Source: a virus
Virus record (IMG/VR): IMGVR_UViG_3300021178_000028
Location: 1 to 36,568 of that record
Reading direction: 5' to 3' (one strand)
DNA: 36,568 nt
Part shown: positions 12,358 through 19,521 of the stretch, in pieces
Layout: every line of letters starts with the position of its first letter
Position numbering within the stretch: position 1 is the stretch's first letter
Notes under the pieces: model-generated
Seen by the model: only the letters and a program-made list of their open reading frames with translations
What the model was told of the DNA's origin: nothing
Database searches by the model: none
Made by a program: the position numbers and the translations under genes

Positions 12358-12738
12358 CTAGCAAGTCTTGAAGTCTAACTGGAAGTGGTCTGTGTCGGGA
12401 AATCCGACCCAATCACCGCCCCAGGTTATATCGACTCCAAGTCTTTGAGCCGTAGCCTTGATATGCTCGGCAAGTAATTTGATAGGCGGTTGATCCGTAG
12501 ACCAATCGTAAGGAAAAGGGCAAGCGTCTACCGCTAGGCTAGGCATCTGATTATGCTTCCCATGTGGGAATTGCAACTTACTACGCCCATCGGCAAAGGC
12601 CTGATCCTGCTCGACTTGACCCCTATAACCCGTAACTATGGTCATATCCATAGTTTGGATAGCTTCATGGAATAACTGTTGCAGTTTCGGATGACAGGTA
12701 GCTAGTTTGTCTTTTGAACTTTGGCTGAATTCAGGCAT
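12358..12738 (-). CDS. M15-family (VanY/L-Ala-D-Glu peptidase-like) endolysin
   Basis: This 126-residue protein carries the M15 metallopeptidase signature: TIVTGYRGQVEQDQAF near residues 33-48, HGKHNQMPSLAVD with zinc ligands His62 and Asp71, and WGGDWVGFPDTDHFQL with His118. Phage members cut the peptide part of peptidoglycan between L-Ala and D-Glu or at similar bonds. There is no signal peptide or wall-binding domain, so release depends on a holin. It leads the lysis cassette. Confidence 0.9.
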   Translation of the reverse strand: MPEFSQSSKDKLATCHPKLQQLFHEAIQTMDMTIVTGYRGQVEQDQAFADGRSKLQFPHGKHNQMPSLAVDACPFPYDWSTDQPPIKLLAEHIKATAQRLGVDITWGGDWVGFPDTDHFQLDFKTC

Positions 12739-12753
12739 TTTTCATCCCTTAAT

Positions 12754-12891
12754 TTAAGCCGCTTTAGCCGTATCTGGGTTAATCGTTTCCATAGGCGCAA
12801 GGCTATGCTCATAGGCTTCTAAGGCCCTCCTAACTTTGTATGGTAGGAATTCCTTATCCTCGTTGAGTAGTCTAAGCAAATCTTCTAGCAT
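12754..12891 (-). CDS. 45-residue acidic hypothetical protein
   Basis: A short frame from ATG 12891 with AGGA about ten bases upstream to TAA 12754-12756. The peptide begins with a leucine/acid-rich amphipathic helix (LEDLLRLLNEDKEFLPYKVRRALEAYE). It lies between the endolysin and the promoter of the plus-strand gene at 12945. No family is recognised. Good ribosome site and helix periodicity favour a real gene. Confidence 0.5.
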   Translation of the reverse strand: MLEDLLRLLNEDKEFLPYKVRRALEAYEHSLAPMETINPDTAKAA

Positions 12892-12919
12892 TGAAATATT
12901 ATCCTAAAAACGTTAAGAT
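12891..12919 (+). promoter_or_regulatory. Plus-strand promoter inside the late region
   Basis: TTGAAA (12891-12896), a 17-bp spacer and TAAGAT (12914-12919) form a good sigma70-type promoter on the plus strand, followed by the ribosome site TGGAGG (12934-12939) and the ATG at 12945. It points against the surrounding late operon, so it would drive only the small gene at 12945. Confidence 0.5.
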
Positions 12920-12944
12920 AAATCAATCCCTTTTGGAGGTCGCC

Positions 12945-13046
12945 ATGTTCGCCATTTACTTCCTTTTGGTCATAGCCGCTATTTACGCCGTTGCCGCTTT
13001 GGGCAGAGTTGAACGTGAAGATCGTTACCGGGATGCGTCCAAGTAA
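12945..13046 (+). CDS. Plus-strand 33-residue membrane peptide (moron-like)
   Basis: ATG 12945 follows a perfect TGGAGG ribosome site and its own promoter. The peptide has a single N-terminal membrane helix (FAIYFLLVIAAIYAVAAL) and a charged C-terminal tail with arginines. It is transcribed opposite to all neighbours and its 3' end overlaps the end of the minus-strand gene at 13025 by 22 bases. An independently expressed small membrane gene in a late operon resembles a moron, for instance a superinfection-exclusion or lysis-timing factor; the function is inferred only. Confidence 0.55.
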   Translation: MFAIYFLLVIAAIYAVAALGRVEREDRYRDASK

Positions 13047-13396
13047 TTCTGTGCCATTTGGTTTTGCATCCCTGAATTTCGCCTAAGACTGTCCCTCAAA
13101 GAGTTTATTTTAGCTTGTTGTGCCATTCTGCTTTGAATAGCTTCCTGTTTCTGTGCGTCCAAATTAGAAGCAATCGACTGACTCTGTATGCCTAATGATT
13201 CGGCTGGACTAGGATTAAACATGTCACTTAATGCTTTTCCGTAGCCGCCAGAGCTTTGGATAGATTGATTTGCGTTTAGAGCATCGGTGCCTAAACCTTT
13301 GGCAATCTTCCCCATCCCGTAAATACTTTCTCCAAGCGCCCGGTCAAGTGGCGAAGGTTCAAATAAAGCTGCGAGAAATCCTTTTGAATTAGGCAT
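13025..13396 (-). CDS. Virion-associated hypothetical protein
   Basis: A 123-residue protein rich in Ser, Gln and Asn, with an N-terminal segment SKGFLAALFEPSPLDRALGE and a C-terminal helical region with repeated Gln/Met (QSRMAQQAKINSLRDSL, GMQNQMAQNY). The composition resembles the probable ejection proteins upstream (16720-19029). No catalytic motif is visible. It overlaps the preceding gene by eight bases. Confidence 0.6.
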   Translation of the reverse strand: MPNSKGFLAALFEPSPLDRALGESIYGMGKIAKGLGTDALNANQSIQSSGGYGKALSDMFNPSPAESLGIQSQSIASNLDAQKQEAIQSRMAQQAKINSLRDSLRRNSGMQNQMAQNYLDASR

Positions 13397-13769
13397 TTTT
13401 TTTAACCTCTAAATAAGTATCTTGAACCACTTTAACAAGCTCCTCGTTTATTTCCATGAGATTATTCACATTCTCATGCGTTCGTCTTAGCTGTTCGTGG
13501 TCGCTCCATACTTTTGGATAGTTATTTTGATCCACTGCCGTAATTAGTGGATCGTATTTAGCTAAGTGTGAATTAACCGTTCTTATTTCTTCGGTATGAG
13601 CGCGCATCATGTCGCCAAGCTCATCAAAAAACTTATTTTTGTAAGCTGGCAATGATTCACCACGTCCTTGTTTCTTTTCCCAAGCCGCAAATGCTTTGAG
13701 AGAAGCTAAAATTATAGCCGCCCCAGCGGTTCCACTAAGCAAATGAGAAAGTGCTTCTAATAAACTCAT
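13389..13769 (-). CDS. 126-residue membrane/coiled-coil protein
   Basis: The N-terminus has a weak membrane segment (GTAGAAIILASLKAFAAW), followed by a helical region with heptad-like spacing (AHTEEIRTVNSHLAKYD, LRRTHENVNNLMEINEELVKVV). The layout resembles small phage proteins annotated as putative holin-like or tail-chaperone-like, but nothing decides between them. It abuts the phosphatase gene, sharing one base (TAATG-type). Confidence 0.6.
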   Translation of the reverse strand: MSLLEALSHLLSGTAGAAIILASLKAFAAWEKKQGRGESLPAYKNKFFDELGDMMRAHTEEIRTVNSHLAKYDPLITAVDQNNYPKVWSDHEQLRRTHENVNNLMEINEELVKVVQDTYLEVKKNA

Positions 13770-14578
13770 TACTTCCTCGAAAGTGCTTGTGAAAATGAAG
13801 AAGTAGATTTCTTTTCTTCCTTCTTTCCATCCCTTTTACCTAAAGCTGATCCATTTTCATCTTCCTCTTTTGAATTTTCTTCCTCTCCGTCTTGAGTAGA
13901 AAGAATATTCATAAATTGAAACTGACTATCATCTGTCTTAGGATCATATTTCACTTTAGAAATAGACCCTTCTTCTTGCGTTACGTTTCCTAGCTTGTCC
14001 AAATCATCACCTTCTAAAGGTTTCCGATTATTTAAGATATAACAAGCCAAGAAATTAAATACGCTAAGGTGACAAGTCAAGACTACGCTATCCTGAGCAT
14101 CTAGCGATTTGATAACTGTCTCATAAAAGTTAATAAGCCGTTTCTGAAATTTAGTGAAACTTTCTCCATTGGGCGGTGAAGCGTCCGGGTTGGTTTTCCA
14201 CTTCTCTTGAAGTTTATCCATTAAAGGCCCAACGACAGTTAATAGCTGTCCGTTCCAGTCGCCGTAATTCATAGGACGTAAAGCGATCATCTGTTCAACA
14301 GGTGCGCCAGTGGTTTCAGATATACTTTTGGCTGTTTGCATTGACCGTTTCAAATCGCTTGAATAAATACGGTCAACCTTGATGTCTTCAAAGAATTCCC
14401 CGGCTTCCCTGGCCTGGGCCATGCCTGTGCTATTCAAAGGCGGGTCAGCCCATCCCCTGAGTTTCCCATCTTTGTTTAAAGCAGTCTCACCATGCCTAGT
14501 AATGAAGATACTCGCGCTATCTTCACCGTCGAATTCATGCTTAGGAGGCCGTTTAGAAGGCGCTGTGGATTGCGTCAC
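13769..14578 (-). CDS. Histidine phosphatase (phosphoglycerate-mutase-like)
   Basis: This 269-residue protein has the branch-2-type phosphatase core: ITRHGETALN with nucleophile His29 and Arg28, RGWADPPLNSTGMAQARE, a substrate arginine in YSSDLKRSMQTAK, and the second His170 in VVLTCHLSVFNF. The usual LRE acid segment is LRPMNYGDWNG, so the canonical Glu is replaced by Pro. It would remove phosphate through a phosphohistidine intermediate; the substrate is unknown. The C-terminal 45 residues are a highly charged Glu/Lys tail. It lies in the virion operon, which is unusual. Confidence 0.88.
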   Translation of the reverse strand: MTQSTAPSKRPPKHEFDGEDSASIFITRHGETALNKDGKLRGWADPPLNSTGMAQAREAGEFFEDIKVDRIYSSDLKRSMQTAKSISETTGAPVEQMIALRPMNYGDWNGQLLTVVGPLMDKLQEKWKTNPDASPPNGESFTKFQKRLINFYETVIKSLDAQDSVVLTCHLSVFNFLACYILNNRKPLEGDDLDKLGNVTQEEGSISKVKYDPKTDDSQFQFMNILSTQDGEEENSKEEDENGSALGKRDGKKEEKKSTSSFSQALSRK

Positions 14579-14760
14579 TTGACACCCATCTTAGGCTTAT
14601 TCATGTAAGGCTGATACGGCTTGGCATATACTCCAAGTTTTTGAGCATCATCAAACTTCATGCTCTGGGTAGTCCCGCCCTGCATGGGTTGAACGCCAAT
14701 GCTTTTAGGGGGAAATTCGGTTTGACCTGGCTTGCGTGTAAGAGCTTCTATAAGTTTCAT
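14575..14760 (-). CDS. 61-residue hypothetical protein
   Basis: A short Lys/Gln/Pro-rich protein with the segment PKSIGVQPMQGGTTQSM and a C-terminal YQPYMNKPKMGVK. It overlaps the phosphatase start by four bases (ATGA) and follows the 650-residue protein by seven bases, so it is co-translated with both. No domain is recognised. Low complexity suggests a small virion or assembly factor, but that is only inference. Confidence 0.6.
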   Translation of the reverse strand: MKLIEALTRKPGQTEFPPKSIGVQPMQGGTTQSMKFDDAQKLGVYAKPYQPYMNKPKMGVK

Positions 14761-14767
14761 TTCATCC

Positions 14768-16720
14768 TCACGGAGTTGCAGGGGCGGTCATTCCACGCCC
14801 TGCGCCTATGCCAATTCCAGCAAGCCAAGGCGGTAAGCCCATGACTTTTGGATTTATCGTTCTTTGTCCTTGCAAATAGTTATTCATAGCTGCGTCATTA
14901 GCTACAGAGCCGCCTTTTCTAATGGCACTTCCTAAGACGCCGCCTATAGCATTTCCGACAACTGGAATATGCGAAGATAAGCCCTCTACTCCGTTCGCCA
15001 GCCAATTGAGGCCATGTGAAGCGCCTAAAACCGCTGTCTGTGAATTCTGGGGTAATTTATTAGCCCATTCACGTATCGTTCCCCCGTCAGATATCATCTG
15101 TTGAATCTGTGGGTAGGCATCCCCCAATAAAGGCCCTCTAGCATTAGCCGGAATACGGTTGACCTCTTTTTCAAGTGAATTTATGCCTTGGGTAAGCCTG
15201 CCAATATCATCTTTGGCGGGATTATTCAAAGCGGTTTTAACTTTATCCATGATATTTGAAACAGCGACAGATTTTAAATCACCTGTTCCCATACCCGTTT
15301 TTTTCATAAAGTCTTGAACGTTTCCCATGAATTCTTTATCACTGTTCCCTGCCCCTATCATGCTGTCCCAGAATTTATTAGGGTCTTTGGTCAAAGGAAC
15401 AGCTAAAGCGTCCGAAGAATCTTTTAGACCTGAATAAATCGAATTCTGCTTTTTAAGCATATCACCTATAGCCGGGGGTAAAGCGGCCTGTTCGTTTTTG
15501 CTCAAAGCTGCATAGACAGCGTTCTTAACCCCAGAAGAAGGCACCCCGCTTTTCTGCGAAGCCGCATAAAGCTCTTGACCTAGATTTTGGCGAAGGTTTC
15601 TTAGTCCGGTTACATTTCCAATGTTATTTATATCGTCAATATAACCTTGTAGAACATCAGCGACAGGTTGCGAGAATCCTTTTGCGCTCTTACTTGCGGC
15701 TATGTTTCCAGCGTCATCAATATTCCAGCCCGCTTGCCTGACTGCTTGAATAACATCCCGGCGAACTGCTAGAGGATTGATATTAGTGGCTCCCATCTTG
15801 TCCGCTAGGTCTATATTCTTATCTAATACCGACATAGCCCCGCCAGCCGCGTCCTGAGCGTTTCCAAATTTAGTCTGGAAATTAGCCGCTGCGGTAGTTG
15901 GTTCTTGGACAGGGGCGACTTTGGAAAGAGTGTTTTGAAGATTACCCTGCATTGAATCGGCTTGGTTTCTAGCCATTGCCTGAATAGGATTTGAATTCCT
16001 ATTCATAGCTTCGCGTTCAATTTCAGGCGTCAGACCTTTAACACCGCTTTTAATCTGCATCTGGGCAGGGGTAAGTTGCCCGTAAGCGGTATCTGGTAGC
16101 TGTTCTACCGGGATTGAAGGCGCTCCCATCTTTGCACCTGCGAGGCCTCCTGCCATTGTGGAGGCGAGCTGAACGATGGGGTTATCAATGGCCTTGGCAA
16201 CGCCTGGAAATCCTGCGGACTTTGCGCCACTGGATGCAAGGCCAGGTAAAGCTGCGCCAGCGCCCGCGCCGAGACTAGCGCCAGCAAGACCTTTGAGAGC
16301 TGCATCAGATGTTCCTCCTAATAGCCCTGTAGCGGGCAAAGCTGATAATCCTAAGCTGGCTACGTTTAAACCAGTTTGAACCGTAGGGCCTAACCTATTA
16401 CCAGGAACGCCAAAAGGCTTGTCATTGGTCACAAGGCTGTCAATTGCGCCTGCGGGCGTAGCCACGCCAACGAACTTTTCAGCGGCGTTGATAACAGGAT
16501 TATTTAACCTTCCAGACCCGCTAATCTGTGCGGTCTGACTATCTGTGCCTTGAGGTGAAGTATTGGGCATAGTAGGAGGCTGCTTGGCTGGGCCAAATTC
16601 GTTTTGTAATTTGGCAAATTCAAGCATTTCAGAGGTAGACAAACCTTTTTGGGTCTGTTGGCCTCCGAATTCACCTTGTAGGCCTTGAAATTCGGCCTGT
16701 TCTTCTGGAGAAAGAGGCAT
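14768..16720 (-). CDS. Large probable internal virion / DNA-ejection protein
   Basis: A 650-residue protein in the place where podoviruses encode ejection proteins, downstream of the tail genes. It is rich in Gly, Ala, Gln and Asn, starts with two related Glu-Phe-Gln repeats (EEQAEFQGLQGEFG and EMLEFAKLQNEFG), and has Gly/Ala-rich hydrophobic stretches at about residues 110-165 (GLLGG, GASLGAGAGAALPGLA) and near the C-terminus. The middle is helical. Such features suit a protein ejected into the host envelope to form a channel. No enzymatic motif is visible. Confidence 0.6.
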   Translation of the reverse strand: MPLSPEEQAEFQGLQGEFGGQQTQKGLSTSEMLEFAKLQNEFGPAKQPPTMPNTSPQGTDSQTAQISGSGRLNNPVINAAEKFVGVATPAGAIDSLVTNDKPFGVPGNRLGPTVQTGLNVASLGLSALPATGLLGGTSDAALKGLAGASLGAGAGAALPGLASSGAKSAGFPGVAKAIDNPIVQLASTMAGGLAGAKMGAPSIPVEQLPDTAYGQLTPAQMQIKSGVKGLTPEIEREAMNRNSNPIQAMARNQADSMQGNLQNTLSKVAPVQEPTTAAANFQTKFGNAQDAAGGAMSVLDKNIDLADKMGATNINPLAVRRDVIQAVRQAGWNIDDAGNIAASKSAKGFSQPVADVLQGYIDDINNIGNVTGLRNLRQNLGQELYAASQKSGVPSSGVKNAVYAALSKNEQAALPPAIGDMLKKQNSIYSGLKDSSDALAVPLTKDPNKFWDSMIGAGNSDKEFMGNVQDFMKKTGMGTGDLKSVAVSNIMDKVKTALNNPAKDDIGRLTQGINSLEKEVNRIPANARGPLLGDAYPQIQQMISDGGTIREWANKLPQNSQTAVLGASHGLNWLANGVEGLSSHIPVVGNAIGGVLGSAIRKGGSVANDAAMNNYLQGQRTINPKVMGLPPWLAGIGIGAGRGMTAPATP

Positions 16721-17790
16721 TACATTCCCGCCTTAGCTTTAAGCTGTTGATACCGAATCATCCTAGCTGCTTTTCCTGGGTCATCCTGATTAGTGGGAGC
16801 TTGCATTATATTACTGCCACTGTAAGGATTCGCTGGAGCATTCCCGGTTAAAGCCGAAGGAATACCACCCGGCCCAGGTGCAAAGGCCGCCGGAACTCCA
16901 CCGCCTGACATTTCGTTAATGGCTCCCTTCATTTCTGGAACCGCTGTTCCTTTAGCTCCAAATCCTGGCATTTGATAGAGACTGCCCATAGCAGAATCAT
17001 AATCGCCTTTAACCCTTGCGTAAGTCCTGCCTAGGTAAGGATTGCTAAAATTTCCTTTACCGTCAGAAGCCTCTGAAAGCCTTTGAAGTCCGGCATCATA
17101 GGCAGGCTTGATATAGGCGTCTGTGAAGTGTTTGAATTTTCCGTAAGCTACGTCCGGCGTTTCTTCAAGACCTGGATAGAAAGACTTCTTAAAGCCTTCC
17201 AATTCTTCACCGCCAGGAACATAAACCGACCCTGTAGCTAACTTAGGCTGTTCCATTGAGCCTTGAGTAATCACTGAGTCATATAGGGCCGGAATATTAG
17301 CTGGGTTGTTTCCTACCTGTTCTGCAAAACCCCTAGTATATTGATTCCCTGCCAATTTCTTTTGAAGGATGCTCATGGCTGTGCCTGAAACGCTTGGGTC
17401 AGGCGATTTCGTGTCTTGGTAGGCTTGGTAAAGAGCCATAGCGGCATTATGCACCGGGACAGCGCTTTGAGTAGCGTCAAGCCTATTCTGCTCTTGGGGA
17501 GTTAATTTCCCTGAATTAAAGTCTTGCTGTGCCCCTATTTTATTCATCATCATTTGGCCCATCAATACCCTAGAAGCTCTTTCATTGGCATACTTAGCTG
17601 CATCATCCTGGTTAAGCTGGAACGTCTGCCCGCCAATTTCGGTAGGCGTTGTATTCATCATACGCATATTCTGAAAATTTTCACGCTGCAACTGAGCTTG
17701 TTGCATTTTTTGCTGTTGAAGCGCACCCATCAAGCCTACGCCTGATTGCAAGCCTTCACTCAATCCATTTATTGCCGATCCAAAAGGCAT
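16720..17790 (-). CDS. Probable internal virion protein
   Basis: A 356-residue protein with a Gly-rich start, then a strongly Gln/Met-rich helix (ALQQQKMQQAQLQRENFQNM), a helical middle, and a Pro/Gly-rich C-terminal quarter (GGGVPAAFAPGPGGIPSAL). It overlaps the 650-residue gene by one base. Gln-rich helices of this kind are typical of podovirus ejection proteins that sit in the capsid and enter the host with DNA. The call rests on composition and position. Confidence 0.55.
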   Translation of the reverse strand: MPFGSAINGLSEGLQSGVGLMGALQQQKMQQAQLQRENFQNMRMMNTTPTEIGGQTFQLNQDDAAKYANERASRVLMGQMMMNKIGAQQDFNSGKLTPQEQNRLDATQSAVPVHNAAMALYQAYQDTKSPDPSVSGTAMSILQKKLAGNQYTRGFAEQVGNNPANIPALYDSVITQGSMEQPKLATGSVYVPGGEELEGFKKSFYPGLEETPDVAYGKFKHFTDAYIKPAYDAGLQRLSEASDGKGNFSNPYLGRTYARVKGDYDSAMGSLYQMPGFGAKGTAVPEMKGAINEMSGGGVPAAFAPGPGGIPSALTGNAPANPYSGSNIMQAPTNQDDPGKAARMIRYQQLKAKAGM

Positions 17791-17799
17791 AACGACTCC

Positions 17800-18459
17800 T
17801 TAAAGCATTCTGCCAGCGACAGAACCAACAAGACCAAGAGCTTGCCCAAAAGCATTTTTATCATTTTGGTTCAAGGCCACTTGGTTATTATACTTGTCCA
17901 TAGAATACTTATTCTGTTGGTCAATTGTATTCCTGTAATTCTGGTATTGATTCATTTTATCACCATATTGCATCTGCCCAACCTGTCCGGCTAGTCCTTG
18001 TCCCTGATTAGCTGCGCCTTGCTGAATATTGGCTAGTCCAGCTCCAAAGGATGCGCTATTTATACCTCCACCTTGAGCCAAGGCCGCTTGCAAGCTCATT
18101 TTGTTCTGAGCTGCGTTGGTATTGATTTGATCCTGTCCGGCTCTAGTGAAATCTCCATAATCTGAAGCGGCATAATCATTAGGATTAAACGCTTTAGGCG
18201 TAGCCATGTCAGGCTTTGCAGGATCAGGTATCATACCAGCAGAACCTAAAGCGCCCCTTCCTAAAGCCTGAGCGCCATATTGCCCGTCTTGAGGGGTAAT
18301 GGCCCTAGAAACCGGGTCTTGAAGGGCTCCAAATCCTTTTTGATCTGGGGCACCCCAAGGCGTTCCTTTGCCAGTAAATAAAGGGCTCCCCATAATACCG
18401 CCAGGCCCAAAGGGCGTATTCTGTGCCGAACTATTTAAAACATCTCCAAGCCAACTCAT
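17800..18459 (-). CDS. Gln/Asn-rich probable ejection protein
   Basis: A 219-residue protein with an N-terminal Gly/Pro-rich region and a Gln/Asn-rich helical second half (NTNAAQNKMSLQAALAQGG, NIQQGAANQGQGLAGQVGQM). The C-terminus has Gly/Ala hydrophobic GQALGLVGSVAG. It directly abuts the gene upstream (TAA followed by ATG). Its composition is like that of the neighbouring proteins at 16720-17790 and 18460-19029, so the three are probably one functional group. No named family is recognised. Confidence 0.55.
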   Translation of the reverse strand: MSWLGDVLNSSAQNTPFGPGGIMGSPLFTGKGTPWGAPDQKGFGALQDPVSRAITPQDGQYGAQALGRGALGSAGMIPDPAKPDMATPKAFNPNDYAASDYGDFTRAGQDQINTNAAQNKMSLQAALAQGGGINSASFGAGLANIQQGAANQGQGLAGQVGQMQYGDKMNQYQNYRNTIDQQNKYSMDKYNNQVALNQNDKNAFGQALGLVGSVAGRML

Positions 18460-19029
18460 TTAGAACCCCTGAGATTGTGAATTGTTAATAGGCCCGTATG
18501 GATTTACCCTACGTTGCCAAGGCGCTGTTTGGGCGTTACCTTGCATCCCGTATTGGCCCATCATGTTAGCGTAATTATTCTGACCTTTGCGCTGACTATA
18601 AGCTCCAAGAGCTGCCCCGCCAAGCACCCCAGCCATATCGCCCATTCTTTGCTGATTCTGCATAGCCTGTTGAAGCTGAATTCCATACATCTGCCTATTC
18701 CAATCATCCTGTTTAGATTGATCCTGTAACGAATCAGCGTAGAGCCCTTGTTTAGCCCTCTCATCGTAAGGCTGTAACTGAGCAGAGCCATTCCTAGCCG
18801 CCTGCTCTGTCTGGAAGGCCATATTAGAAGCCATGCCTTGCTGATTAGCATTAGGCCCCGCTGCTTGCTGGAAATTACCTGCCTGTTGTCCAGAATTGGC
18901 CTGGGCACCTTGGGACAGGGCGTTATAAAACCCACCTGTCCGCATAGACGGGTAATCAGCCGGATTGTATGGCTTTCGTTTCACCATATCCGGGTAACTA
19001 GGGTCTTGAAGTGAGTCAAATAGTCCCAT
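18460..19029 (-). CDS. Gln/Asn-rich virion-associated protein
   Basis: A 189-residue protein beginning GLFDSLQDPSYPDMVKRKPYNP and continuing with Gln/Asn/Ala-rich sequence (AQANSGQQAGNFQQAAG, QQAMQNQQRMGDM) and a Gly-rich GVLGGAALGAYSQ patch. Shares motifs with 17800-18459 (NPADY-like and Gly/Ala patch), suggesting distant relatedness. Position after the tail genes suggests a particle component or ejection protein. Confidence 0.55.
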   Translation of the reverse strand: MGLFDSLQDPSYPDMVKRKPYNPADYPSMRTGGFYNALSQGAQANSGQQAGNFQQAAGPNANQQGMASNMAFQTEQAARNGSAQLQPYDERAKQGLYADSLQDQSKQDDWNRQMYGIQLQQAMQNQQRMGDMAGVLGGAALGAYSQRKGQNNYANMMGQYGMQGNAQTAPWQRRVNPYGPINNSQSQGF

Positions 19030-19032
19030 GAT

Positions 19033-19521
19033 TCATCCTTTAGCGAATTCTATCACATAGTAATAGCTTTGTTCGCCATTCTGGTTAGTTATAGCCGTTC
19101 CGCCCGTTACAACCTTGAATTGGAAATCAATCGAATGCGATCCAGCATTTAGATTCCCTGCCCAAAAATGAGGTTCAGGGCAAACTAGATTAGCTGAATT
19201 GGAATAGCTGCTTGAGACAGATTTAATGCCTCCGTCTACAAGCAATTGCGTAGTTACTCCTGCTACAGCGGTTCCGTTAAAACATCCTACCACACCAAAA
19301 ACGATCACTAGACCGCCACTGCTTTGGAACTGGCCTAGAAAGTTAGGTATGCTGACAAAGGAACCGCTGGCAGTCGAGTTAGCCGCGCTAGTAGAATAAC
19401 TAAGAAGCAAAGACATATTAGTAAACTGCCCAAATTTATTGAGCGTTGAAAAGTTATCCCTAAGAACTTGGTTCTTCTGTTCTTCGGTTAACTGAGTTGA
19501 CCATACGTCAAGCTGTCTCAT
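19033..19521 (-). CDS. Beta-rich tail or fibre accessory protein
   Basis: A 162-residue protein with an N-terminal helix (TEEQKNQVLRDNF) and then alternating Ser/Val/Gly strands (LVIVFGVVGCFNGTAVAGV, SHSIDFQFKVVTGG), ending in YYYVIEFAKG. The second part looks like a jelly-roll domain. It shares one base with the nozzle gene upstream. A small capsid-decorating or tail-tip protein is plausible; no family is recognised. Confidence 0.55.
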   Translation of the reverse strand: MRQLDVWSTQLTEEQKNQVLRDNFSTLNKFGQFTNMSLLLSYSTSAANSTASGSFVSIPNFLGQFQSSGGLVIVFGVVGCFNGTAVAGVTTQLLVDGGIKSVSSSYSNSANLVCPEPHFWAGNLNAGSHSIDFQFKVVTGGTAITNQNGEQSYYYVIEFAKG

